Positions 15,584-23,661 of a stretch of 24,665 nucleotides of DNA are shown here, piece after piece. Origin of the DNA: Lachnospiraceae bacterium (GTDB lineage: Bacteria > Bacillota_A > Clostridia > Lachnospirales > Lachnospiraceae); NCBI GenBank assembly GCA_017435025.1, contig JAFSFU010000061.1, positions 1-24,665 on the forward strand, given 5' to 3'. The notes beneath the pieces were generated by a model. It made no database searches, was not told where the DNA came from, and was given only the letters and a program-made list of their open reading frames with translations. How positions within the stretch are numbered: position 1 is the first letter of the stretch; each line of letters begins with the position of its first letter. The position numbers and the translations under genes are program-made.

Positions 15584-16864
15584 ATGAAAACATATCGTGA
15601 AATGTCCAAGGAAGAGCTCAATTCTTTAAAAGAGCAGTTAACAGCTGTATACAAAGAGTATCAGGGTAAGAACCTCAGCCTCAATATGGCTCGTGGTAAG
15701 CCAAGCTCTGATCAGCTTGACCTTTCCCTTCCGATGTTAGAAATCTTAAACAGCAAAAGCGATTTCAACACAGCTGACGGCGATACAAGAAACTATGGTG
15801 TTCTTACAGGTCTTGCAGAAGCTAAGAAGTTCATGGGCGAAATGATGTCCGCTCCGGCTGAGAACGTTGTTATGTACGGTTCTGCATCCCTTACATTAAT
15901 GTTTGATACAGTTTCCCGTTCCTACACACACGGCGTAATGGGAAGCACACCGTGGTGCAAACTGGATAAAGTGAAATTCCTTTGCCCGGTTCCGGGTTAT
16001 GACAGACACTTCTCTATCTGTGACTTCTACGGTATCGAGATGATCAACATCCCGATGACACCAACAGGTCCGGATATGGATATGGTTGAGCAGTACGTTA
16101 ACAACGACGAGGCAGTGAAGGGTATCTGGTGTGTACCGCTGTACTCCAACCCGTCCGGTGAGTGCTACTCCGACGAGACAGTTAAACGTTTCGCTAACTT
16201 AAAGCCGGCAGCAAAAGATTTCCGTATCTTCTGGGATAACGCTTACTGCGTACACCACTTATATCCGGAAAAACCGTGCCAGGTTCTTGAAATCCTTGAA
16301 GAGTGTGCTAAGGCTGGCAACCCGGATATGGTTTACAAATTCGGTTCCACAGCTAAGGTTACATTCCCGGGTGCTGGTATCTCCGCTATCGCTACATCCA
16401 AGGCTAACATCGAGGATATGAAGAAGCAGATGAACGCTCAGCTCATCTCCCACGACAAGCTCAACCAGCTTCGTCACGTTCGTTTCCTGAAAGATGGTGC
16501 AGGTCTTGCAGCTCATATGGCTAAACACGCTGAACTTCTTCGTCCGAGATTCGAGGCAGTAGACGAGATCCTCAACAGAGAACTCGCTGGTCTTGAGATC
16601 GGTAAGTGGACAAAACCGATGGGTGGTTACTTCGTATCCTTCGATTCTCTCGATGGCTGCGCAAAGAAGATCGTTGCTATGTGTAAGGAAGCTGGCGTAG
16701 TTATGACAGGCGCTGGTGCTACATTCCCGTACGGCAAGGACCCGAAAGACAGCAACATCCGTATTGCTCCGTCCTTCCCGACATTAGAGGAATTAAAACT
16801 CGCTGCTGAAATCTTCTGCGTATGCGTTAAATTAGTAAGCATCGACAAGCTGTTAGAGGCTTAA
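15584..16864 (+). CDS. Class I/II aminotransferase, aspartate-aminotransferase-like (MocR-type domain family)
   Basis: A 426-aa PLP enzyme. The frame opens at 15503, but GGAGG (15570-15574) precedes the ATG at 15584 at the right distance, giving MKTYREMSKEEL. Landmarks: NMARGKPSSDQLDLS (34-48), YGSASLTLMF (98-107, cofactor phosphate region), NPSG (189-192), WDNAY (217-221, with Asp218 contacting the PLP ring nitrogen), the Schiff-base lysine Lys258 in FGSTAKVTFPG, and NIRIAPS with Arg393 binding the substrate carboxylate. This is the family labelled alanine-glyoxylate or MocR-like aminotransferase, which includes the subgroup Ic aspartate aminotransferases of Gram-positive bacteria. Probable reaction: aspartate plus 2-oxoglutarate to oxaloacetate plus glutamate. 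It is a single-gene unit with its own promoter and terminator. Strongly biased codon choice suggests high expression. Confidence 0.92.
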   Translation: MKTYREMSKEELNSLKEQLTAVYKEYQGKNLSLNMARGKPSSDQLDLSLPMLEILNSKSDFNTADGDTRNYGVLTGLAEAKKFMGEMMSAPAENVVMYGSASLTLMFDTVSRSYTHGVMGSTPWCKLDKVKFLCPVPGYDRHFSICDFYGIEMINIPMTPTGPDMDMVEQYVNNDEAVKGIWCVPLYSNPSGECYSDETVKRFANLKPAAKDFRIFWDNAYCVHHLYPEKPCQVLEILEECAKAGNPDMVYKFGSTAKVTFPGAGISAIATSKANIEDMKKQMNAQLISHDKLNQLRHVRFLKDGAGLAAHMAKHAELLRPRFEAVDEILNRELAGLEIGKWTKPMGGYFVSFDSLDGCAKKIVAMCKEAGVVMTGAGATFPYGKDPKDSNIRIAPSFPTLEELKLAAEIFCVCVKLVSIDKLLEA

Positions 16865-16890
16865 TTTGTATAAAAATACATAAATTATTC

Positions 16891-16934
16891 AGGGACTGTG
16901 TGCCATTTTCGGCATGCAGTCCCTTTACTTTTTT
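16891..16934 (+). terminator. Rho-independent terminator after the aminotransferase
   Basis: A 14-bp stem AGGGACTGTGTGCC (16891-16904) against 16911-16924 with two wobbles, loop ATTTTC, and a T-rich tail to 16934. A TTGACA at 16933-16938 overlaps the tail and may be the -35 of the next unit, although no good -10 follows (TAGAAA at 16954 is 15 bases away). Confidence 0.85.
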
Positions 16935-17011
16935 GACAGCCTGTACTAAAATGTAGAAAGCTGTGAATATGCAGCTGTATACGAAACAGTGAATATGGAG
17001 AGATTCTGAAA

Positions 17012-17422
17012 ATGAAAAAGAATGCAATGCGTGAGGGGATTGCTTATCTGATCTTCGGTGTTCTTACTACCGTGATCGATTACGTGATCTCCAATGCTTT
17101 ATTTTATATTGGCGGTATGCCATCTGTCCCGGCTCAGACGATTGCGTGGGTGGCGGCCGTTCTGTTTGCATTTGTGACAAACAAGTGGTGGGTGTTCAAC
17201 AGTCATACACTGGTGCCTGCTGAGGTATGGAAGGAATTTGTTTCCTTTGTAATCTGCCGTATTGCCACATTTTTATTCAACCTGGCTGCATTGTTTGTTA
17301 TGGTGGATCTTCTGAAAATGGAGTTTTTTATCTGCAAGCTGCTGATCTCCGTGGTTGTGGTGATCCTCAATTATGTATTTAGTAAAATTCTGATCTTTGC
17401 AAAGAAGAAAGAGAGTAAATAA
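17012..17422 (+). CDS. GtrA-like membrane protein (GtcA type)
   Basis: A 136-aa protein with four predicted membrane helices and the GtrA-family pattern: YLIFGVLTTVIDY near residues 12-24, then FVTNKWWVF (54-62), RIATFLFN and a final NYVFSKILIF. Members such as Bacillus GtcA are thought to flip lipid-linked monosaccharide (undecaprenyl phosphate-sugar) across the membrane for cell-wall polymer glycosylation. GGAGAG lies nine bases before the ATG. The next gene, a YfhO-like glycosyltransferase, starts immediately after its stop codon, matching the known GtcA/YfhO partnership. The third partner, a CsbB-like sugar-loading glycosyltransferase, is not in this window. Confidence 0.88.
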   Translation: MKKNAMREGIAYLIFGVLTTVIDYVISNALFYIGGMPSVPAQTIAWVAAVLFAFVTNKWWVFNSHTLVPAEVWKEFVSFVICRIATFLFNLAALFVMVDLLKMEFFICKLLISVVVVILNYVFSKILIFAKKKESK

Positions 17423-19978
17423 ATGGAAGCAACAAGATCAAGAAGACGCCGCAGGCATGGCGGCAAACCGATCCTGTTTCAAAATGAGGGGCTTTGGATT
17501 GCCTTCCTGGCTCCGATTTTGATCATGATCATCATTTTTATTCAGCGTGGAATTTTTCCGTTCGGTGATCAGACCTATCTGCGAACAGATCTGTATCACC
17601 AGTATGCTCCGTTCTTTTCGGAATTCCGGCACAAATTGCAGAATGGTGGCAGCCTGCTTTACAGCTGGGACATTGGTCTCGGCGTAAATTTTGCAGCGCT
17701 TTACGCATATTATCTGGCCAGCCCGTTAAACTGGCTGTTGATCTTATGTCCAAAGGGCTTGGTCATTGAATTCATTACGGTTATGATCGTCTTAAAAACC
17801 GGACTCTGCGGATTGACCTTCGCCTGGTATTTAAAGAAAAAATGCCGCTCCAACTCCATCGGCATTGGTTTCTTTGGCATTTTTTATGCATTATCCGGTT
17901 ATATGGCTGCATACAGCTGGAATATTATGTGGTTAGACTGCATTCTGCTCTTCCCGATCATTGTCTGGGGATTGGAGATGCTGGTGAAGAAGGGAAATGG
18001 ATTTCTCTACTGTGTGACATTGGGACTTTCCATTCTTTCCAACTACTATATTTCCATTATGACCTGCGTGTTCATGGTCATGTACTTCTTCTGCCTGCTG
18101 ATCCTGGAGAAGAAAAACACTGTAAAGAGTGTGGTATCTGCCGGGATTCGATTTGGAATTTTTTCCCTGCTGGCGGGAGCGATGGCAGCGTTTGTTCTGC
18201 TGCCGGAAGTGGCTGTGTTGAAGACCACCGCATCCGGTGATATCAATTTTCCAAAGACGCTGACCTCCTATTTTTCGATCTTTGATATGATCGCACGTCA
18301 CATCGCTTGCGTGGAGACGGAGATTGGTCTGGATCATTGGCCGAATCTTTACTGCGGAACAGCGGTGCTTATGTTTTTCCTTTTGTACCTTGCGTGCAGG
18401 AAGATTCCGGTGAAGGAAAAAGCCGTCTATTGTGGATTGCTTCTGATCTTTTTCGCAAGTTTTTCTGTGAACGTGCTGAACTTTATGTGGCATGGTTTTC
18501 ACTATCCGAACAGCTTGCCGGCAAGACAGTCCTTTATCTACATCTTTTTGATGTTGTTCGTGTGTTTCCGGGCGTTCCTGTATCTGAGACGAACCCCGAG
18601 GAATCATATCGCGTGCGCATTCTGGGGCAGCATATGTTTTGTCCTGCTGGCAGAAAAGATGGTGGAGCAGGAACATTTCCACTTTTCGATCTTCTATGTG
18701 GCAATTCTTTTTCTTGCCATGTACGCGGGTGTGATCTGCATGTACCGCAGCGGCAAACGTGAGAAAGCCGCACTTTTGGCATTGGCTTTGGTCTGTGTGG
18801 AGGCGGCAGTCAATACGACAGTGACCAGCGTGCCGATCACCAGCCGGGAGGCTTACGTGCGCGATAATGAGGAAGTTCGCCTTTTGATGGAATATCTGGA
18901 ACCGGCAGAAGACTTCTACCGAGTGGAGAAAAAGAGCAGAAAGACAAAGAATGACGGTGCGTGGATGAATTTCCCATCGGTTTCCCTGTTCTCTTCAACC
19001 GCCAATGCAGATCTGACTCAGTTCTTTAAGCGTGTGGGATGTGAGGCCTCTACCAATGCTTACAGTATTACAGGCAGTACGCCGCTGGTAGACAGCCTGC
19101 TTTCTGTAAAATATGCATTGTACTCTGAAGAGGTGCCCAATACGACGATTCAGGAATATATGCGGGAGAGCGGAGGTACGTATCTTCATGAGAATTTGTA
19201 TACTCTGCCGCTCGGCGTTGTAGTACCGAGGGATTTGAACAATAACTGGCAGTATACCGTGAGCAATCCGGCAGAGGTCCAAAACGATCTCTGTCAGGTG
19301 CTTGGTGTGGAAAACGTCCTGGTGTGGACGGAGAGTGCGGTGAACGGTGCGGTATGTACCTTTACACCGGATATGCCGGGCGAATACTACGCGTATGTGA
19401 CCAATAAGAAGGTAAAAGAGGTAACCGCAGCTCTTCCGTCCGGCGAAAAGAGTTTCAAAAATGTAGATCGGGGCTATCTGTTGGAACTGGGAACACTGCT
19501 TGACGGAAACGAAGTGAAGCTGACCTGTGAGACCGAGAATGTTCAGATGAGTGTGGAGATTTATCGCTTCTCCGAGTCGGGACTGATGGCTTTCCATGAT
19601 GTTATGACCCAGTCACCGTTCCATCTGACCAGCTGGACAGACAGCAAACTGGAGGGAACGGTTCATGCAGAAGAAGCCGGTGCCCTGTTCCTGTCGATCC
19701 CATACGATGAAGGATGGACGGTGATGGTTGACGGCGAAGATGTGGAAACATACAAGATTTTTGAGGCATTTACAGCTGTAAATGTTGAGGCAGGCGATCA
19801 TGAAGTGCGCCTGACCTATTTCCCAGGCGGACTGAAAGCCGGATTGATCATTTCTGCAGCTGCAGCAATGATTTTAGCAGTTCTATACTTGACAAAACGA
19901 AAACTTGTGGAAAAGGTCAAGATTACTGTCGAGAATAATGATTTATTACACGAAGATACCATAAAGGAGGAATTATAG
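17423..19978 (+). CDS. YfhO-family membrane glycosyltransferase (GT-C-like)
   Basis: An 851-aa protein. A basic N-terminus (RSRRRRRH) precedes TM1 (about 24-42). About twelve helices follow to about residue 460, then a large extracytoplasmic domain (about 465-800) and a final helix (about 803-826) with a charged cytoplasmic tail. The loop after TM1 has Asp49 and Asp56 in GDQTYLRTDLYHQYAPFF, the acidic motif typical of GT-C enzymes and of YfhO. B. subtilis YfhO transfers sugar from undecaprenyl phosphate to lipoteichoic acid on the outer face; a similar wall-polymer role is inferred. The ATG directly follows the stop of the GtrA-like gene without a good ribosome binding site, so translation is probably coupled. 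argH begins one base after its stop. Confidence 0.88.
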   Translation: MEATRSRRRRRHGGKPILFQNEGLWIAFLAPILIMIIIFIQRGIFPFGDQTYLRTDLYHQYAPFFSEFRHKLQNGGSLLYSWDIGLGVNFAALYAYYLASPLNWLLILCPKGLVIEFITVMIVLKTGLCGLTFAWYLKKKCRSNSIGIGFFGIFYALSGYMAAYSWNIMWLDCILLFPIIVWGLEMLVKKGNGFLYCVTLGLSILSNYYISIMTCVFMVMYFFCLLILEKKNTVKSVVSAGIRFGIFSLLAGAMAAFVLLPEVAVLKTTASGDINFPKTLTSYFSIFDMIARHIACVETEIGLDHWPNLYCGTAVLMFFLLYLACRKIPVKEKAVYCGLLLIFFASFSVNVLNFMWHGFHYPNSLPARQSFIYIFLMLFVCFRAFLYLRRTPRNHIACAFWGSICFVLLAEKMVEQEHFHFSIFYVAILFLAMYAGVICMYRSGKREKAALLALALVCVEAAVNTTVTSVPITSREAYVRDNEEVRLLMEYLEPAEDFYRVEKKSRKTKNDGAWMNFPSVSLFSSTANADLTQFFKRVGCEASTNAYSITGSTPLVDSLLSVKYALYSEEVPNTTIQEYMRESGGTYLHENLYTLPLGVVVPRDLNNNWQYTVSNPAEVQNDLCQVLGVENVLVWTESAVNGAVCTFTPDMPGEYYAYVTNKKVKEVTAALPSGEKSFKNVDRGYLLELGTLLDGNEVKLTCETENVQMSVEIYRFSESGLMAFHDVMTQSPFHLTSWTDSKLEGTVHAEEAGALFLSIPYDEGWTVMVDGEDVETYKIFEAFTAVNVEAGDHEVRLTYFPGGLKAGLIISAAAAMILAVLYLTKRKLVEKVKITVENNDLLHEDTIKEEL

Positions 19979-19979
19979 C

Positions 19980-21350
19980 ATGAAGCTTTGGGGCGGACGT
20001 TTTACAAAACAGACCAACCAGTTAGTACACAATTTTAATGAATCCATTTCTTTTGACCAGAAATTCTACAGACAGGATATCGCAGGCAGCATTGCCCATG
20101 TGACGATGTTGGCAAAGCAGGGCATTCTGTCTGAGGAAGATCGTGACGCGATCATTGCAGGCTTAAAGAGCATCCGTGAAGATCTGGATAACGGTACTCT
20201 GGAAATTACAACGGAGCATGAGGATATCCATTCCTTCGTGGAAGCCGTGCTCACTGAGCGTGTGGGAGAAGCTGGTAAGAGACTGCACACAGGACGCAGC
20301 CGTAACGACCAGGTAGCTCTGGATATGAAGCTTTACACAAGAGACGAGATTGATGAGATGGATGAGCTGTTAAAGGGTCTTTTAGAGGCACTTTTAAAGC
20401 TGATGGAAGAAAATCTCCACACCTATATGCCGGGATTTACACACCTTCAGAAAGCACAGCCGATCACACTGGCACACCATGTAGGTGCATATTATGAGAT
20501 GTTCCGCAGAGACAGAAGCCGTCTGGCTGATATCAGAAAGCGCATGAACTACTGTCCGCTGGGATCCGGTGCTCTTGCAGGAACCACTTACCCGCTGGAT
20601 CGTGCGTATTCCGCAGAACTGCTGGGCTTTGATGGCCCGACCCTTAACAGTATGGACTCCGTAGCCGACAGAGATTACCTGATCGAGCTGTTATCTGCAC
20701 TTTCCACAATTTCCATGCATTTGAGCCGTTTCTGTGAGGAGATCATCATCTGGAACACCAACGAATATCGTTTTGTGGAAATGGATGACTCCTACAGCAC
20801 AGGCAGCAGTATCATGCCGCAGAAAAAGAATCCGGATATCGCAGAGCTGATCCGCGGCAAAGCCGGCCGTGTTTACGGTGCCCTTGTGTCCATGCTGACC
20901 ATTACAAAGGGTATTCCGCTGGCATACAATAAAGATCTTCAGGAAGATAAGGAGCTGACTTTCGATGCGATTGACACCGTGAAGGGCTGCCTGCTTCTGT
21001 TTACCGGCATGGTTTCCTCCATGTCCTTCCGCAAGGATGTGATGGAAGAGAGTGCAAAGAAGGGATTCACCAACGCGACGGATGCAGCAGATTACCTGGT
21101 AAATCACGGTGTTCCGTTCCGTGATGCCCACGGAATCATCGGACAGCTGGTGCTGATGTGCATCGATAAGAACATCTCCCTGGATGAACTGAGCCTGGAA
21201 GATTATAAGACTGTCAGTCCGGTATTTGAGGAGGATATCTACGAAGCAATCTCCATGAAGACATGTGTAGAGAAGCGAATGACCATCGGAGCTCCGGGTG
21301 CGGAAGCCATGAAACAGGTCATAGAAATCTACAAAAAAGAGTTGTTTTAG
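19980..21350 (+). CDS. argH: Argininosuccinate lyase
   Basis: A 456-aa enzyme of the fumarase/aspartase superfamily that splits argininosuccinate into arginine and fumarate, the last step of arginine synthesis. It begins MKLWGGRF, the standard ArgH N-terminus. TGRSRNDQ (104-111), FTHLQKAQP (153-161, with the catalytic-region His155) and the signature GSSIMPQKKNPD (275-286) with its catalytic serine are intact. Length is normal for the family. AAGGAGG (19964-19970), nine bases upstream, lies in the end of the YfhO-like gene, and only one base separates the two reading frames. No argG is adjacent in this window. No clear terminator follows before the liv promoter, so read-through into liv is possible. 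Confidence 0.97.
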   Translation: MKLWGGRFTKQTNQLVHNFNESISFDQKFYRQDIAGSIAHVTMLAKQGILSEEDRDAIIAGLKSIREDLDNGTLEITTEHEDIHSFVEAVLTERVGEAGKRLHTGRSRNDQVALDMKLYTRDEIDEMDELLKGLLEALLKLMEENLHTYMPGFTHLQKAQPITLAHHVGAYYEMFRRDRSRLADIRKRMNYCPLGSGALAGTTYPLDRAYSAELLGFDGPTLNSMDSVADRDYLIELLSALSTISMHLSRFCEEIIIWNTNEYRFVEMDDSYSTGSSIMPQKKNPDIAELIRGKAGRVYGALVSMLTITKGIPLAYNKDLQEDKELTFDAIDTVKGCLLLFTGMVSSMSFRKDVMEESAKKGFTNATDAADYLVNHGVPFRDAHGIIGQLVLMCIDKNISLDELSLEDYKTVSPVFEEDIYEAISMKTCVEKRMTIGAPGAEAMKQVIEIYKKELF

Positions 21351-21394
21351 TGGTGTGAAGTGATAAAATTTTACAATCATATAATTTTAAAGTG

Positions 21395-21422
21395 TTGACA
21401 AAACGAAAAAAAGTGCTATGAT
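21395..21422 (+). promoter_or_regulatory. Strong promoter of the liv operon
   Basis: Perfect TTGACA (21395-21400), 16-base spacer, TATGAT (21417-21422) preceded by an extended -10 TGC. Predicted start near 21429, inside the left arm of the inverted repeat. Confidence 0.85.
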
Positions 21423-21424
21423 AG

Positions 21425-21457
21425 TCCTTAAATCAAATCAAGGAATTGATTTAAGGA
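21425..21457 (+). promoter_or_regulatory. Perfect 12-bp inverted repeat covering start site and Shine-Dalgarno of the liv binding protein
   Basis: TCCTTAAATCAA (21425-21436), a 9-base loop, then TTGATTTAAGGA (21446-21457). The right arm contains AAGGA of the ribosome binding site AAGGAGG (21453-21459) for the ATG at 21467. As RNA it would sequester the site at the extreme 5' end; as DNA it is a plausible repressor operator at +1. Confidence 0.8.
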
Positions 21458-21466
21458 GGAAAAATT

Positions 21467-22663
21467 ATGAAAAAAGTATTAAGTTTCGTTCTTGCAGCAG
21501 CTATGGCTGCAACTGCATTAACGGGTTGTGGTAATTCTGGAGCAACCGAAGAGACAAAAGCCGCAGAGGCAAAGACAGAAGCGAAAGCAGAAGAATCTTC
21601 TGACGAGTTAGTGTTTAAGATCGGAGGTATCGGACCGATCACTGGCGGTGCAGCAATTTACGGTCTCGGTGTTCAGAACGCAACAAAGCTTGCAGCTGAA
21701 GAGATCAACGCAGCTGGCGGTATCAACGGATACAAGGTAGAAGTAAAATTCGCAGATGATGAGCATGATCCGGAGAAATCCGTAAACGCTTACAATGAGT
21801 TAAAAGACTGGGGTATGCAGGCATTACTCGGAACCGTTACATCTGCTCCGTGTATCGCAGTTGCTGATAAGGCATTAGAGGACAATATGTTCTTATTAAC
21901 TCCGTCCGGTTCTTCCGAAGACTGTATCGTGAACGACAACGCATTCCGCGTATGCTTCTCCGATCCGGAGCAGGGTTCCAAATCCGCTGAGTATATCGGT
22001 ACAAATGGTCTTGCATCCAAGGTTGCTGTTATTTATGACAGCTCCGATCCATATTCCGCAGGTATCTACGAGACATTCGCAAAAGAAGCAGAGAGCCAGC
22101 CGTTTGAGATCGTAGCAGCAGAAGCGTTCACTGCAGACAGTAAGACTGACTTTACTGTTCAGATCCAGAAAGCAAAAGACGGCGGCGCAGAGCTGATCTT
22201 CTTACCGATCTACTACGAGCAGGTTTCCCTGATCCTCGACCAGGCAAACAAGATCGGTTACGCACCGAAATTCTTCGGTTGTGACGGTGTAGACGGTATC
22301 TTATCTCTGGAAGGTTTTGATACATCTCTCGCAGAAGGCGTTATGTTATTAACACCGTTCGTAACAGATGAAAATGATGCGTCTAAAGAATTTACTGCTA
22401 ACTACGAGGCAGAGTTCGGCGGAACTCCGAATCAGTTCGCAGCAGATGCTTACGATGGATTATATGCGATCAAAGCAGCAATCGAGCAGGCTAACTTAAC
22501 TCCGGATATGAGTGTTTCTGATCTTTGCGAAGGCTTAAAGGGTGCTATGGTAGAGATCACTCTCGATGGTTTAACAGGTGAGATCACTTGGGATGCATCC
22601 GGTGCACCGGTAAAAGAACCGAAAGCAATGGTTATCAAGGATGGCGCTTACACAGCAATGTAA
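21467..22663 (+). CDS. Branched-chain amino-acid-type ABC importer, substrate-binding lipoprotein
   Basis: A 398-aa lipoprotein. Signal peptide 1-20 and lipobox LTGC (18-21) put the lipid on Cys21. A short Ala/Glu/Lys/Thr linker follows to about residue 46. The mature domain is of the Leu/Ile/Val-binding type (Peripla_BP_6): FKIGGIGPITGGAAIYG, then ATKLAAEEINAAGGINGYKV (72-91), DDEHDPEKSV, and two alternating Rossmann-like lobes. LivH and LivM permeases follow, so leucine, isoleucine or valine is the default guess; related proteins bind other amino acids, amides or urea. AAGGAGG upstream is part of an inverted repeat. A terminator-like hairpin follows the gene. Confidence 0.94.
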   Translation: MKKVLSFVLAAAMAATALTGCGNSGATEETKAAEAKTEAKAEESSDELVFKIGGIGPITGGAAIYGLGVQNATKLAAEEINAAGGINGYKVEVKFADDEHDPEKSVNAYNELKDWGMQALLGTVTSAPCIAVADKALEDNMFLLTPSGSSEDCIVNDNAFRVCFSDPEQGSKSAEYIGTNGLASKVAVIYDSSDPYSAGIYETFAKEAESQPFEIVAAEAFTADSKTDFTVQIQKAKDGGAELIFLPIYYEQVSLILDQANKIGYAPKFFGCDGVDGILSLEGFDTSLAEGVMLLTPFVTDENDASKEFTANYEAEFGGTPNQFAADAYDGLYAIKAAIEQANLTPDMSVSDLCEGLKGAMVEITLDGLTGEITWDASGAPVKEPKAMVIKDGAYTAM

Positions 22664-22681
22664 AGCAATACAGATTTAATG

Positions 22682-22710
22682 GGGGATTGTTTTTACAATC
22701 CCCTTTCTTT
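22682..22710 (+). terminator. Intercistronic terminator-like hairpin in the liv operon
   Basis: GGGGATTGT (22682-22690), loop TTTT, ACAATCCCC (22695-22703): a perfect 9-bp stem followed by a T-rich tract interrupted by C. No clear new promoter precedes livH, so partial read-through is the likely route to the permeases. Confidence 0.82.
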
Positions 22711-22767
22711 TCTTTTTATATAGAAGAAAGACGCAATGGAATCAAAAACATGTAAAAGGGGAATCAT

Positions 22768-23652
22768 ATGAGTTTTTTGAGTTATTTGATCAATGGAATC
22801 AGTTTGGGTAGCGTGTACGCGATCATTGCCCTCGGATATACCATGGTCTACGGTATCGCAAAAATGTTAAATTTCGCCCATGGTGATGTTATCATGGTCG
22901 GCGGATTTATCATTTATACATGTATGTCGTCCCTGGGACTGTCTCCGATCCTCAGCATCGCAGTTGCGATGATCGGATGTACGGTGCTTGGTGTGACAAT
23001 TGAACGAATCGCCTACAGACCGCTTCGAAATGCAGGCTCTCCGCTTGCGGTTCTGATCACCGCGATCGGTGTCAGCTACCTGCTTCAGAACCTGGCGCTT
23101 CTGATCTTCTGTGCGGATACAAAGTCTTTCCAGTCCGTAGTCGGAATGGAACCAATCGCAGTAGCCGGCGGCCAGATGATGATCTCCGGTGAAACAATCG
23201 TGACAATTCTTGTCAGCGTGGTTATCATGATCGCCCTGACAACGTTCGTAAAATATACAAAAGCCGGCCGTGCGATGGTGGCAGTGTCTGAAGACCGCGG
23301 TGCGGCACAGCTTATGGGTGTCAACGTAAACGGTACGATCGCTCTCACATTCGCCATCGGTTCCGGTCTTGCGGCAGTGGCAGGTGCCCTCCTTTGTTCC
23401 GCATATCCGGCGCTCAGCCCGTATGTAGGTTCCATGCCTGGTATCAAAGCTTTCGTGGCTGCGGTATTTGGTGGTATCGGTTCCATTCCGGGAGCTATGA
23501 TCGGCGGCATTCTTCTCGGCGTGATCGAGAACCTTTCAAAGGCCTATATCTCATCCCAGTTATCTGACGCAATCGTATTCAGCGTTCTGATCGTTGTGCT
23601 TCTGGTAAGACCTACCGGCATTCTGGGAAAAAATATTCAGGAGAAAGTGTAG
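22768..23652 (+). CDS. livH: Branched-chain amino-acid-type ABC permease LivH
   Basis: A 294-aa integral membrane protein with about eight helices. The N-terminal GISLGSVYAIIALGYTMVYG and LNFAHGD motifs (residues near 10-41) are LivH hallmarks, as are RNAGSPLAVLITAIGVS, SEDRGAAQLMGVNV (EAA-type loop contacting the ATPase) and FVAAVFGGIGSIPGAMIGG near the C-terminus. AGGGGA lies five bases before the ATG. It pairs with LivM, encoded nine bases downstream, to form the channel. Confidence 0.96.
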   Translation: MSFLSYLINGISLGSVYAIIALGYTMVYGIAKMLNFAHGDVIMVGGFIIYTCMSSLGLSPILSIAVAMIGCTVLGVTIERIAYRPLRNAGSPLAVLITAIGVSYLLQNLALLIFCADTKSFQSVVGMEPIAVAGGQMMISGETIVTILVSVVIMIALTTFVKYTKAGRAMVAVSEDRGAAQLMGVNVNGTIALTFAIGSGLAAVAGALLCSAYPALSPYVGSMPGIKAFVAAVFGGIGSIPGAMIGGILLGVIENLSKAYISSQLSDAIVFSVLIVVLLVRPTGILGKNIQEKV

Positions 23653-23661
23653 GTACGGAAA

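Noticed and set aside
17933..18682. Minus-strand reading frame of 249 codons inside the YfhO-like gene
   Set aside because: It mirrors membrane-protein codons, has no ribosome binding site or promoter, and lies wholly in a well-supported gene.
21351..21394. Terminator after argH
   Set aside because: Only AT-only pairing (TAAAATT/AATTTTA) without a stable stem or T-run is visible.
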